Source: CAYQUC01 sp964514215 (GTDB lineage: Bacteria > Pseudomonadota > Gammaproteobacteria > UBA6429 > Thiohalophilaceae). Taken from it: DNA of 64,000 bases. The translations under genes were made by a program, and so were the position numbers. Each line of letters starts with the position of its first letter. Position 1 is the first letter of the stretch. The stretch covers positions 51,863 through 115,862 of the forward strand of contig CAZEPW010000003.1 of the NCBI GenBank assembly GCA_964514215.1, read 5' to 3'. Below the pieces are notes generated by a model. It was not told the DNA's origin and searched no databases. It saw nothing but the letters and a program-made list of their open reading frames with translations. This document shows, one piece after another, positions 26,233 to 35,240 of this stretch.

Positions 26233-27573
26233 ATGAGTGATAGCAAAAAAGTAGGATTTATTAGTTTAGGATGTCCTAAAGCATTAGTTGATTCTGAACA
26301 AATAATCACACAATTACGAGCCGAAGGTTATGTTATTAGCCCGAGTTATGAATCTGCTGATTTAGTTGTTATCAACACGTGTGGTTTCATTGATGCTGCA
26401 GTAGAAGAATCGATTGAGACCATCGGGGAAGCATTAGCTGAAAATGGCAAAGTTATTGTAACCGGCTGCCTTGGTGCAAAAGGTAGTATCGTCAAAGATA
26501 AATTTCCGCAAGTATTAGCGGTAACCGGGCCACATGCCAAAGATGAAGTGATGCAGGCAGTACATCAGCATTTACCAATGGATAACCATCCGTTTGTCAG
26601 TTTAATACCGCCTCAGGGGATTAAACTAACACCGAACCATTATGCTTATTTAAAAATATCAGAAGGTTGCAATCATCGTTGTAGCTTTTGCATTATCCCG
26701 TCACTTAGGGGCGATTTGGTTAGCCGACCTATTTCAGAGGTTTTAACCGAAGCAGAAAATCTAGCGAATGCCGGAGTAAAAGAATTATTGGTGATTTCAC
26801 AAGATACCAGTGCTTATGGCGTAGATGTAAAATATAAAGCCGATTTTTGGAAAGGCCAACCGTTAAAAACCTCAATGCAGGATTTGGTTCAAGCGTTAGC
26901 GCAGTTTGGTATTTGGGTTCGGTTACATTATGTTTATCCTTACCCGCATGTTGATAAAGTGATACCGCTAATGGCAGAAGGAAAGTTATTACCTTATTTG
27001 GATATTCCTTTTCAACATGCCAGTCCGACAGTTTTAAAAGCCATGAAACGACCGGCCAGTAGTGAAAATACGTTGGAGCGCATTTTAAAGTGGCGTTCGA
27101 TTTGTCCTGATATTAATTTACGTAGCACGTTTATTGTTGGTTTTCCGGGGGAAACGGAAAATGATTTTGAACAGTTACTTGAGTTTTTACAAGAAGCACA
27201 ACTAGATAGAGTTGGTTGTTTTAGTTATTCAGCCGTTGATGGCGCCAAAGCAAATGAAATAAATGCTGCTGTCCCAGAAGAAATAAAACGTGAACGCTTA
27301 GATCGATTTATGATGTTACAAGCTGAAATCAGTAGCGCTAAATTACAGAAAAAAATAGGCACGAGCCAAACAGTGATTATTGATGAAGTGAGTAGTAAAA
27401 GCATCATTGCAAGAAGTGTTGCAGATGCACCTGAAATTGATGGTGTCGTTTTTATTGAAAATAATAATGAATTAGACTCAACTAATTCGATATCGGAGAG
27501 ACTAAAACCCGGTGATTTAATCACTGTAAAAATAACCGATGCCAATGAGCATGATTTATTTGCCGAGAACTAA
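26233..27573 (+). CDS. rimO: Ribosomal protein S12 methylthiotransferase RimO
   Basis: Radical SAM methylthiotransferase that modifies an Asp of ribosomal protein S12. The N-terminal UPF0004 domain has three cluster Cys residues (SLGCPKALVDSEQI, INTCGFID, VTGCLGA). The radical SAM motif is CNHRCSFCIIPSLRG. The C-terminal TRAM domain is at about 380-446. SLGCPKALVDSE and the overall 446-residue length identify RimO rather than MiaB. It is a separate unit after the MFS gene, with a 34-base gap. Confidence 0.96.
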   Translation: MSDSKKVGFISLGCPKALVDSEQIITQLRAEGYVISPSYESADLVVINTCGFIDAAVEESIETIGEALAENGKVIVTGCLGAKGSIVKDKFPQVLAVTGPHAKDEVMQAVHQHLPMDNHPFVSLIPPQGIKLTPNHYAYLKISEGCNHRCSFCIIPSLRGDLVSRPISEVLTEAENLANAGVKELLVISQDTSAYGVDVKYKADFWKGQPLKTSMQDLVQALAQFGIWVRLHYVYPYPHVDKVIPLMAEGKLLPYLDIPFQHASPTVLKAMKRPASSENTLERILKWRSICPDINLRSTFIVGFPGETENDFEQLLEFLQEAQLDRVGCFSYSAVDGAKANEINAAVPEEIKRERLDRFMMLQAEISSAKLQKKIGTSQTVIIDEVSSKSIIARSVADAPEIDGVVFIENNNELDSTNSISERLKPGDLITVKITDANEHDLFAEN

Positions 27574-27687
27574 AGCTTTAAAAAAAGGTGTACTCAGAAA
27601 TTTGCTTTTTAATTGATTATATAACATAACAACTATTAAAAATCTTACTGATAAGCTACACTCAAATGCTGATTTGGAGGTATCGTG

Positions 27688-28062
27688 ATGCGCCGAAACT
27701 GGTTGCACTATTTATTAATATTGGTAATTGCAGGGCTACCCGCATTAGCGTTGGATGATATATACGCGTTTGATCCATTAGCGGCATCATTTAGTGAGCA
27801 AAACAGGTTCCCCAGTAATGTCATTGATATTAAAAATAGCAATGATGAAGCCAGTATGGATGAATCCAATTTTTTGGTTGATGATTGCAGTAATTGCAGC
27901 TCCTGTTTTTGTTGTCATTTTTTCACTCTTTCTTCAGTCAGTTTTAATTCGTCTTTAAATAGTATAGGGCAACATAGTGTTGACTATGATCTTTCAATAT
28001 TCGATAACTTTAATTCACCACTTTTACGTCCTCCTAAATTTAATCTTATTTTTATTAGCTAA
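27688..28062 (+). CDS. Small exported Cys-rich protein leading the Czc efflux operon (CzcI-like)
   Basis: A 124-residue protein with an N-terminal signal-like helix (MRRNWLHYLLILVIAGLPALA) and a striking Cys cluster, DDCSNCSSCFCCH, near residues 66-79: five Cys and a His within 13 residues. The tail ends LLRPPKFNLIFIS. Small exported metal-binding proteins often precede RND metal-efflux genes (for example CzcI), and this gene lies 151 bases before the outer-membrane component. TTGGAGG precedes the ATG at 27688; a GTG at 27685 is adjacent. The family itself is not recognised with certainty; a periplasmic metal-binding or sensing role is inferred. Confidence 0.65.
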   Translation: MRRNWLHYLLILVIAGLPALALDDIYAFDPLAASFSEQNRFPSNVIDIKNSNDEASMDESNFLVDDCSNCSSCFCCHFFTLSSVSFNSSLNSIGQHSVDYDLSIFDNFNSPLLRPPKFNLIFIS

Positions 28063-28213
28063 GCACCGACTTGCGTAAAAATGGCTTTTAAAAATGTCAT
28101 TTTTGACCAATGATTGTTTTTTTAATACAGTCGGCATAACTTTTAGTGCTTTTTGCTAATAGCGTTTAAATAATCAATTTTCTTAATAACGTTTTTTTGT
28201 AGGATTAATACTC

Positions 28214-29518
28214 ATGTTTTATTTTTTAAATCGATCCTGGACATTGTATTGTAGTTTTGTATTGTTGTTGCCATGTACTTCAGTAACAGCAGAGGTATTA
28301 AAATCTGAATTGTCACTTGCGACAGCGATAAATCAGACTCTGGGAAAAAATCCGAGTTTAAAAATATTTAAATTTCGACACGATGTACTTCGTGGTAAAT
28401 ACCAAACGGTTAATTTAAATCCTGCTTATGATCTTTCGATAGAAGCCGAAAATTTTTCAGGTTCCGGTAGCCGTACTAATTTTGATAGCAGCGAATTAAC
28501 GGTTTCTTTGTCGTCGGTTATTGAATTAGGGGGGAAGCGTCAGGCTCGCATTAATGTGGTGCAGAGTGCCAATTCGAAATTTGAAGCGCAGCGCCAGATT
28601 CAAGCGCTTGAGTTATTTGGTGAGGTTACGCGACGCTATATTGATGTATTAGCCGCACAGAGTCGGGTGTTGTTAGCTGAAGAAGCAACGCAACTGGCTG
28701 AGGATACCTTACTCGAAGTGAATAAACGATCTCGAGCTGGCGCAATACCTGAAGCCGAGGTGAAACGCGCACAGGCAGCCGCAGGACAAACGCGATTAAC
28801 GGTATCATCAGAAAAACAACAGCTTGGTTATTTTAAAGTGGCACTGGCTGCTTTATGGGGAGAGCAAACCCCATCTTTTACTACGGTGAGTGGAAACTTG
28901 TTTCAGTTTGATGAAGATGTTGAGTTTAATAAATTATATAATAAGGTAAAACAAAATCCGGCTATTCAAATTTTTGCTTCGGAACAACGATTACGAAATG
29001 CTGAGCTGCGTTTAGCTAAAACACAGGCGAGTACGAATATTCGTTGGTCTGTTGGTTTGAGGCAATTTCAGGATACTATGGATACAGCGGTTACGGCTGG
29101 TTTTGCTATGCCATTGTTTTCAGCATCCCGTAGTGAAGGTGTTATTGCTTCAGCTACAGTGGCGCGAGATGAAGTTGCGACACAAAAAGAAATCACGTTA
29201 TTAAAATTACACACTCAATTGTTTCATGCTTATAGTAATCGACAGCAGGCAATTTTTACGTTACGCAAACTACAGAACAGCATTATCCCTGCATTAGAGC
29301 AAGCACTTAAAGAAACACAGCAAGCCTATCAACGTGGTCGCTATAGTTACATTGATTATTTGACCGCTCGACAGGAATTAATCTCTGCACGACGCACATT
29401 AATTGACGCAGCAGCAGCAGCGTTACGTTATGGTGCCGATATTGAACAATTAACCGCAGCACCATTGCTCGCATCACAATATGAATCGCTTTCAGAATAT
29501 CCAGGATTATCACAATGA
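28214..29518 (+). CDS. czcC: Outer-membrane efflux protein CzcC (TolC family)
   Basis: Outer-membrane channel component of a tripartite RND metal exporter. A signal peptide spans about residues 1-26 (ending TSVTA). Two OEP repeats follow, with long coiled-coil helices (SRVLLAEEATQLAEDTLLEV; ALEQALKETQQAYQRGRYSYIDYLTARQEL), the latter being the typical CzcC/CusC C-terminal signature. The 434-residue length fits. The stop overlaps the czcB start as ATGA, so translation is coupled. Confidence 0.9.
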   Translation: MFYFLNRSWTLYCSFVLLLPCTSVTAEVLKSELSLATAINQTLGKNPSLKIFKFRHDVLRGKYQTVNLNPAYDLSIEAENFSGSGSRTNFDSSELTVSLSSVIELGGKRQARINVVQSANSKFEAQRQIQALELFGEVTRRYIDVLAAQSRVLLAEEATQLAEDTLLEVNKRSRAGAIPEAEVKRAQAAAGQTRLTVSSEKQQLGYFKVALAALWGEQTPSFTTVSGNLFQFDEDVEFNKLYNKVKQNPAIQIFASEQRLRNAELRLAKTQASTNIRWSVGLRQFQDTMDTAVTAGFAMPLFSASRSEGVIASATVARDEVATQKEITLLKLHTQLFHAYSNRQQAIFTLRKLQNSIIPALEQALKETQQAYQRGRYSYIDYLTARQELISARRTLIDAAAAALRYGADIEQLTAAPLLASQYESLSEYPGLSQ

Positions 29519-30780
29519 TTATAAATCGATATTTATTATTTCTACTAACCCTCATTATTTTTGCAATGATTGGCGTTACTATTCCTTATTCAAAATTTGC
29601 TGTCGCAAATGAGGAGCATGCCGCAGAGCCAGAAAATCATAATGATGAAAAAAAAGGTGCTCATGGTGGTACGTTGTTAACGGATGGCGCTATTAGTGTT
29701 GAACTTGTATTTTTAGAACAACTGAACGCATCAAAATTTCAAGCCTGGATAACACAAAATGGTAAACCCATTAAGGATGGTAAATTTGATCTTAATGTTG
29801 ATCTTGTTCGTATTGATGGCAAGGTTGAACGTGTTAGCTTTTTTAAACAAGATGAAGCGGGTATCACGGCTAATCATTATTATTCTGAAATTGTTAAAGA
29901 ACCGCATTCATTTGATGTCAATGTTATTCTAAATAAAAATCAGCAACAGTATCGGTGGTCTTTTGAGTCTTATGAAGGTCGGGTGAAAATTGCGAAAAAC
30001 ATTGCTGCAAAAGCTGGAATAAAAAGTATGATTGCGGGCTCGGGAAAAATAAAACAAACTATCACGGTGTATGGTAAAGCCGTTGCCGATCCGAATAATG
30101 TCAGCAATATTCGTGCGCGCTTTCCCGGAACGATTACCAAGGTATTGGTTAATATTGGTGATACTGTTGTAGCTGGAACCAAATTAGCTGAAATTGAATC
30201 CAGTGAAAGTTTGAAACGTTATAACTTAACAGCGCCGTTATCCGGTGTGGTCATTTCTCGAAAAGGTAATCCCGGTGAACTAGCACAACAACAAGTGCTT
30301 CTCACTATTGCTAACTATAACCAGTTGTGGCTTGAGTTTAAAGTTTTTCCCGGTCAGACATCTCAAGTTTCAGCAGGGCAGGAAGTGTTTATTTTTTCCG
30401 GTGAGCTAAAGGCAGTATCAACAATTAAACATGTGTTAGCAGAAAACAACGGACAACCATTTAAACTCGCCCGTGTACTGTTAGATAACAGTGATGGACT
30501 TTGGTCTCCGGGATTATTTCTGGAGGGGAAGATAGTTGTTAAACAGCAACAAGTCGAGTTACTGGTTGATAACCGGGCGTTGCAGTCAATTCAAGAAAAT
30601 CAGGCGGTGTTTATACAAGTGGGTGAACGTTATGAAGTTCGACCGTTGAAACTGGGAATCGCTGATAATAGTTTTAGCCAAGTGCTTGATGGACTGAATA
30701 GCGGTGATCAATACGTTGTACATAATAGTTATTTCCTAAAAGCGGATCTTGAAAAATCCGGTGCATCACACGACCATTAA
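29515..30780 (+). CDS. czcB: Periplasmic adaptor CzcB (membrane fusion protein)
   Basis: Links the RND pump to the outer-membrane channel. The N-terminal hydrophobic segment is followed by a His/Glu-rich periplasmic start (EEHAAEPENHNDEKKGAHGG) plausible for metal binding. An N-terminal CzcB-like domain precedes the adaptor core with a lipoyl-type half motif (ARFPGTITKVLVNIGDTVVAGTKLAEIES; LTAPLSGVVISRKGNPGE). The barrel and membrane-proximal parts extend to a tail ending in SHDH. The 421-residue length is usual. It is 12 bases before czcA. Confidence 0.92.
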   Translation: MIINRYLLFLLTLIIFAMIGVTIPYSKFAVANEEHAAEPENHNDEKKGAHGGTLLTDGAISVELVFLEQLNASKFQAWITQNGKPIKDGKFDLNVDLVRIDGKVERVSFFKQDEAGITANHYYSEIVKEPHSFDVNVILNKNQQQYRWSFESYEGRVKIAKNIAAKAGIKSMIAGSGKIKQTITVYGKAVADPNNVSNIRARFPGTITKVLVNIGDTVVAGTKLAEIESSESLKRYNLTAPLSGVVISRKGNPGELAQQQVLLTIANYNQLWLEFKVFPGQTSQVSAGQEVFIFSGELKAVSTIKHVLAENNGQPFKLARVLLDNSDGLWSPGLFLEGKIVVKQQQVELLVDNRALQSIQENQAVFIQVGERYEVRPLKLGIADNSFSQVLDGLNSGDQYVVHNSYFLKADLEKSGASHDH

Positions 30781-30792
30781 GAGGACACAATT

Positions 30793-33700
30793 ATGATTGA
30801 ATCAATTTTGCGTCTGTCTATTGCGCGTCGTTGGCTAGTGTTATCAATGAGTTTAGTGTTGATGGCGGTTGGTCTTTGGAGTTATCAAAAACTTCCGATA
30901 GATGCCGTTCCTGATATTACCAATGTACAAGTTCAAATAAATACTAAAGCCGTTGGTTATTCTCCATTAGAAACAGAACAGCGAATTACCTTCCCGGTAG
31001 AAACGGCATTAGCCGGAATTCCAAAGTTAGAAAGTACCCGTTCACTATCGCGTTATGGTTTATCACAGGTGACGGTGATTTTTGAAGAGGGTACGGATTT
31101 GTATTTTGCTCGTAATTTAATTAATGAGCGATTAAGCGCCATAAAAAGCAAATTACCACTTGGTTTAGAACCGGTTATGGGGCCAATTTCAACCGGTCTC
31201 GGTGAAATTTTTATGTATACCATCGAAGCGTTGCCCGGTGCAACTCAAGCTAATGGTCGTGCTTATGATGCAACCGCATTACGCGAAATTCAAGACTGGA
31301 TTATTAAACCTCAATTGGCGTTAGTGACTGGTGTAACAGAGATTAATACTATTGGTGGTTATGATAAACAATATCACGTTACGCCTAAACCACTGCAAAT
31401 GTTGCGTTTTAGTATTTCTATTAATGACATTTCTGTTGCGTTAAAAAATAACAATAGTAATCGTGGTGCGGGCTATATTGAACGTAATGGTCAGCAGCTA
31501 TTGGTTCGTTCCCCCGGGCAATTGCACACTATTGACGATATCGAACAAGTGGTTATTAAAAATTTAAATGGTGTGCCGATTAAAATATCCGATGTGGCTG
31601 AGGTTGCCATTGGTAAACAATTACGAACCGGTGCCGCCAGCCGTGAAGGTAAAGAAACTGTTTTAGGCAGTGTTATGATGCTCGTTGGTGAAAATGCACG
31701 TGCAGTGTCACGCGCGGTTGCGACAAAACTTCAACAAATAAAACTCTCGATGCCAAATGGAATAAAACTCGAAGCGGTATACGATAGAACAACATTGGTT
31801 GATAAAGCCATTGCCACGGTACAAAAAAATCTAATTGAAGGTGCATTGCTGGTTATTGCGGTGTTGTTATTATTGCTTGGTAATATTCGTGCGGCGTTAA
31901 TTACTGCTGCGGTTATTCCGCTCGCCATGCTCGCAACGATTGCAGGCATGGTGCAGGCGGGAGTTTCAGCAAATCTAATGAGCCTTGGCGCATTGGATTT
32001 TGGTTTGATTGTGGATGGTGCGGTTATTATTGTTGAAAATGCTATTCGCCGACTTGCTCAAGCACAACACGAAAATGCGAATACGACTAAATTGGATATT
32101 AAACATCGCTTAAATATTGTATTTGAAGCGAGTAATGAAGTAATTCGTCCTAGTTTGTTTGGCGTGATCATTATTACGGTTGTTTATATACCATTATTTT
32201 CTTTAACGGGAGTTGAAGGAAAAATGTTTCATCCAATGGCTGCAACGGTGGTGATGGCGTTATTGGCTGCTTTATTATTTTCGTTAACGTTAGTTCCCGC
32301 AGCCGTTGCCGTTTTTATGACGGGTGAGGTTAGTGAAAAAGAAAGTCGAATTATTGTTGCTTCAAAATCATTATATAAACCATTACTGAACAATGCTATT
32401 AAATTACAAGCTTGGGTATTATCGGGCGCATTGTTATTAGTAATTTTATCCGCTTGGTTAGCTTCGAGTCTCGGTTCTGAATTTGTGCCGCAATTAAATG
32501 AAGAAGATATTTTATTGCAAGCGATACGAATTCCGGGAACCGGTTTAGAGCAAGCTGTTGCAATGCAATTATTATTGGAAGATCAGGTAAAAACGTTTCC
32601 TCAAGTACAAACCGTGTTTTCAAAAATTGGTACACCTGAAATCGCCAATGATCCGATGCCACCCAATGTGGCGGATACTTTTGTGATGTTAAAACCCCGC
32701 TCGCAGTGGCCTAACCCCGACCAGACTCATGCGCAACTCGCTGTTGAAATTGCAGCAGCGGTTGCAGGACAACCGGGAAATAATTATGAACTAACACAAC
32801 CAATTGAAATGCGTTTTAATGAATTAATTTCTGGTGTGCGAGCTGATTTGGGAATTAAAGTTATTGGTGATGATCTAACGCAATTATTGAACTCAGCCAA
32901 AGCCATTGAAAAAGTGTTAACCTCGATGTCTGGAGCAACTGATATTCGAGTTGAACAAGTTACTGGTTTACCGATGCTGTCGATCATCCCTAAACGAATG
33001 GTTCTGTCTCGTTATGGTTTAAACGTGTCAACGTTACAAGATTTAGTGGCTGCTGCTATTGGCGGTGAAACAGCTGGCGTAATCTATGAAGGTGATCGAC
33101 GGTTTAATTTAATCGTGCGGCTTCCTGAAACGATAAGACGTAATGTAGCGGGTTTAGCAACATTGCCGGTGCCTTTAGCTAATGGCGGTTATGTGCCATT
33201 ATCAGAAATAGCTACACTTGACATCGCACCGGCTCCAAATCAAATTAGTCGGGAAAATGCCAAGCGACGAATTGTGGTTACCGCCAATATACGGGGCAGG
33301 GATTTGGGTTCCTTTGTTGCTGAGGCCAAGCAACGCATTCAGCGTGATGTGCAATTACCAGCAGGTTACTGGTTAGACTACGGTGGCTCATTTGAGCAAT
33401 TGCAGTCGGCGAGTCAACGTCTGTCGATTGTTGTGCCACTCACCTTGTTATTAATTCTAGGGTTATTGGTGATGGCGTTTAGCTCATTAAAAGATGCATT
33501 AATTATTTTCACCGGAATTCCACTGGCATTAACCGGTGGTGTGATTGCTTTGTGGTTAGCCAATTTACCGTTATCAATTTCTGCGGCTGTTGGTTTTATT
33601 GCGCTATCGGGTGTGGCCGTTTTAAACGGCTTGGTGATGTTGAGTTTTATTCGCGAGCTGTGGCATCAAACGGGTGATTTACTGTCCGCGATTATTGATG

Positions 33701-33906
33701 GTGCAATGATTCGCCTTAGGCCGGTGTTAATGACGGCATTGGTGGCGAGCTTGGGTTTTGTGCCGATGGCGTTAAATACTGGAACGGGTGCAGAAGTGCA
33801 ACGGCCATTAGCAACGGTTGTTATTGGCGGAATCATTTCTTCAACCTTACTAACGTTATTGATTTTACCGGTGTTGTATCGAATTGCGCATGCGCGCAGT
33901 AAGTAA
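30793..33906 (+). CDS. czcA: RND heavy-metal exporter CzcA (HME type)
   Basis: Proton-driven inner-membrane pump of 1037 residues with about twelve membrane helices and two large periplasmic loops. The proton/cation motif in the fourth helix reads DFGLIVDGAVIIVEN, with Asp402, Asp408 and Glu415, the same residues and numbers as described for Cupriavidus CzcA. This motif points to divalent cations (Co, Zn, Cd or Ni) rather than the Cu/Ag CusA group, which lacks DFG here. N-terminal SIARRWLVL and PIDAVPDITNVQVQINT are typical. A strong terminator follows. The precise metal is not determinable. Confidence 0.93.
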   Translation: MIESILRLSIARRWLVLSMSLVLMAVGLWSYQKLPIDAVPDITNVQVQINTKAVGYSPLETEQRITFPVETALAGIPKLESTRSLSRYGLSQVTVIFEEGTDLYFARNLINERLSAIKSKLPLGLEPVMGPISTGLGEIFMYTIEALPGATQANGRAYDATALREIQDWIIKPQLALVTGVTEINTIGGYDKQYHVTPKPLQMLRFSISINDISVALKNNNSNRGAGYIERNGQQLLVRSPGQLHTIDDIEQVVIKNLNGVPIKISDVAEVAIGKQLRTGAASREGKETVLGSVMMLVGENARAVSRAVATKLQQIKLSMPNGIKLEAVYDRTTLVDKAIATVQKNLIEGALLVIAVLLLLLGNIRAALITAAVIPLAMLATIAGMVQAGVSANLMSLGALDFGLIVDGAVIIVENAIRRLAQAQHENANTTKLDIKHRLNIVFEASNEVIRPSLFGVIIITVVYIPLFSLTGVEGKMFHPMAATVVMALLAALLFSLTLVPAAVAVFMTGEVSEKESRIIVASKSLYKPLLNNAIKLQAWVLSGALLLVILSAWLASSLGSEFVPQLNEEDILLQAIRIPGTGLEQAVAMQLLLEDQVKTFPQVQTVFSKIGTPEIANDPMPPNVADTFVMLKPRSQWPNPDQTHAQLAVEIAAAVAGQPGNNYELTQPIEMRFNELISGVRADLGIKVIGDDLTQLLNSAKAIEKVLTSMSGATDIRVEQVTGLPMLSIIPKRMVLSRYGLNVSTLQDLVAAAIGGETAGVIYEGDRRFNLIVRLPETIRRNVAGLATLPVPLANGGYVPLSEIATLDIAPAPNQISRENAKRRIVVTANIRGRDLGSFVAEAKQRIQRDVQLPAGYWLDYGGSFEQLQSASQRLSIVVPLTLLLILGLLVMAFSSLKDALIIFTGIPLALTGGVIALWLANLPLSISAAVGFIALSGVAVLNGLVMLSFIRELWHQTGDLLSAIIDGAMIRLRPVLMTALVASLGFVPMALNTGTGAEVQRPLATVVIGGIISSTLLTLLILPVLYRIAHARSK

Positions 33907-33935
33907 TTAGCCGTGATAAAGTATTTTGTTTTTAT

Positions 33936-33972
33936 TGAAGAATAATATTATTTATTATTCTTCAGTTTTTTT
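33936..33972 (+). terminator. Intrinsic terminator of the czc operon
   Basis: TGAAGAATAAT, seven-base loop, ATTATTCTTCA (11-bp perfect stem), then G and seven T residues. It lies 30 bases after the czcA stop. On the minus strand there is no T run, so it is directional. The 3' end of the convergent small gene, including its stop codon, falls inside the hairpin. Confidence 0.85.
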
Positions 33973-34194
33973 ACTAAAGCGCTCTTGCAGGAATTTCAAG
34001 GTTGAAGCATCCAGCTCTTGAGATTGAGTTGGATCGTTGGCTAAGCTTTCGTCAACGATTAATTCAATGGTAGTAAAACGATCACCCGTTGATTTTTCGA
34101 TACGGTAACGAACACACACGAGTTTATCACCGTAAAGTTTGACGTATCTTTTTGTCCCATTGACACCGGGACTTAATGTTTTTATCACTTCCAT
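33955..34194 (-). CDS. Small uncharacterised 79-residue protein
   Basis: Begins MEVIKTLSPGVNGTKRYVKL and contains LVCVRYRIEKSTGDRFTTIELIVDE, a beta-rich pattern, then an acidic, helical end (LDASTLKFLQERFSKK). No signal, membrane segment or Cys motif. Similar short proteins with a TLxPGxxGT-K/R-x-Y start occur in gammaproteobacteria, to my recollection as conserved hypotheticals. It lies between the czc operon (convergent) and a LysR gene on the same strand 41 bases upstream. Function unknown. Confidence 0.7.
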   Translation of the reverse strand: MEVIKTLSPGVNGTKRYVKLYGDKLVCVRYRIEKSTGDRFTTIELIVDESLANDPTQSQELDASTLKFLQERFSKKTEE

Positions 34195-34235
34195 GCACTA
34201 AGTGTACCGCAAAGAAAAACTGAAAACGATAATTT

Positions 34236-35123
34236 TTAACAGTTTGTTTTACGATTTAGCTGATTTTTTAAGATTTGGTGCATACTACTGGCCGCATTTG
34301 ATAACGTTCGTTTAGAATGCCATACAATCCCTAGTTTTCTGGAAATATTCAAGCCTTTGACATTAATTGCTTTTATGTCCTTCGATAACATTTTATCGGG
34401 TAATATGCTCCAACCTAAGCCAACACTGACTAACATATTAATCGTTTCTAAATAATTGGTGGTTAAATTGACTGTTAACTGAATCTGTTGTGCATTCATG
34501 GCATGTTCAATTATTTCGCGAGTAAAAGTGCCTTGTGCGGGCAGTACTGCTTTGTGTTCAGCTAATTGATTTAGAGAAACAGTTTTTAAATTCGCCAAGG
34601 GGTGTTGTTTGTTGACGATAACGGATAATGGATCCGGCCATATAAGCTTGGTGTGGATATCATCGATTGGTAATGGTGGTAGTGTGACTAACGCCATTTC
34701 TAAATTACCTTGCACAATTTCCCGACATGCCGCCTCGGAGTCCATAAATTGTAGATCCAATTCAACATCCGGATACTGGCTGGTAAACTGGCTGAGTACC
34801 GGGGGTAATCGGTGTAAACCAATATGATGACTGGTGCCAATCGATAGCGTGCCCGACACCTGTGATGATAGGTTTGTTACTGCACGCTTACAATCTTCAA
34901 TATCGAGTATCAATTGGTGTGCTCGTGGTAATAACTTGAGACCGGCTTGGGTGAGCGATACCTTGCGGTTGATTCGATCAAATAAGCGCGCACCCAGTTG
35001 TGATTCCAAGCTCGAAATACGCTTGCTGATGGCCGGTTGGGTTAAAAACAGCTTTTCAGATGCAATGGAGAAAGAGTGGTATTTTGCGACGGCAACAAAT
35101 GCTTGCAGACTGGCTATATCCAT
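34236..35123 (-). CDS. LysR-family transcriptional regulator divergent from leuC
   Basis: A 295-residue LysR-type regulator. The N-terminal winged helix-turn-helix is clear (LQAFVAVAKYHSFSIASEKL, FLTQPAISKRISSLESQLGARLFDR). The C-terminal half is the periplasmic-binding-protein-like effector domain (LSIGTSHHIGLHRLPPVL, LGWSILPDKML). It is transcribed away from leuC with 117 bases between, an arrangement typical of a LysR regulator and its target. The inferred target is leuC-leuD-leuB; the effector is unknown. A dyad in the intergenic region could be its binding site. Confidence 0.9.
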   Translation of the reverse strand: MDIASLQAFVAVAKYHSFSIASEKLFLTQPAISKRISSLESQLGARLFDRINRKVSLTQAGLKLLPRAHQLILDIEDCKRAVTNLSSQVSGTLSIGTSHHIGLHRLPPVLSQFTSQYPDVELDLQFMDSEAACREIVQGNLEMALVTLPPLPIDDIHTKLIWPDPLSVIVNKQHPLANLKTVSLNQLAEHKAVLPAQGTFTREIIEHAMNAQQIQLTVNLTTNYLETINMLVSVGLGWSILPDKMLSKDIKAINVKGLNISRKLGIVWHSKRTLSNAASSMHQILKNQLNRKTNC

Positions 35124-35155
35124 AAAAAATTTATCGTTTTAAGTTTATATAACTA

Positions 35156-35187
35156 AAATTCATATATTACATGAAAAATATGAATTT
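35156..35187. promoter_or_regulatory. Candidate LysR-type operator between lysR and leuC
   Basis: A 10-bp perfect inverted repeat (AAATTCATAT, 12 bases, ATATGAATTT) contains a TTCAT-N7-ATGAA dyad (35159-35175) that fits the LysR T-N11-A box. A further ATGAA copy is next to it (35181-, as TGAA). Position is 54 to 85 bases before leuC and 33 to 64 before the regulator. Confidence 0.5.
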
Positions 35188-35240
35188 GAGTAATGTGTTT
35201 TTTGCATTTATGATGGGGTTATTGAAAGAGGGATAAACAA

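Noticed and set aside
30793..33906. Assignment of the RND pump as CusA (Cu/Ag)
   Set aside because: The fourth-helix motif DFG...D...E is the CzcA type, and no CusF gene is present.
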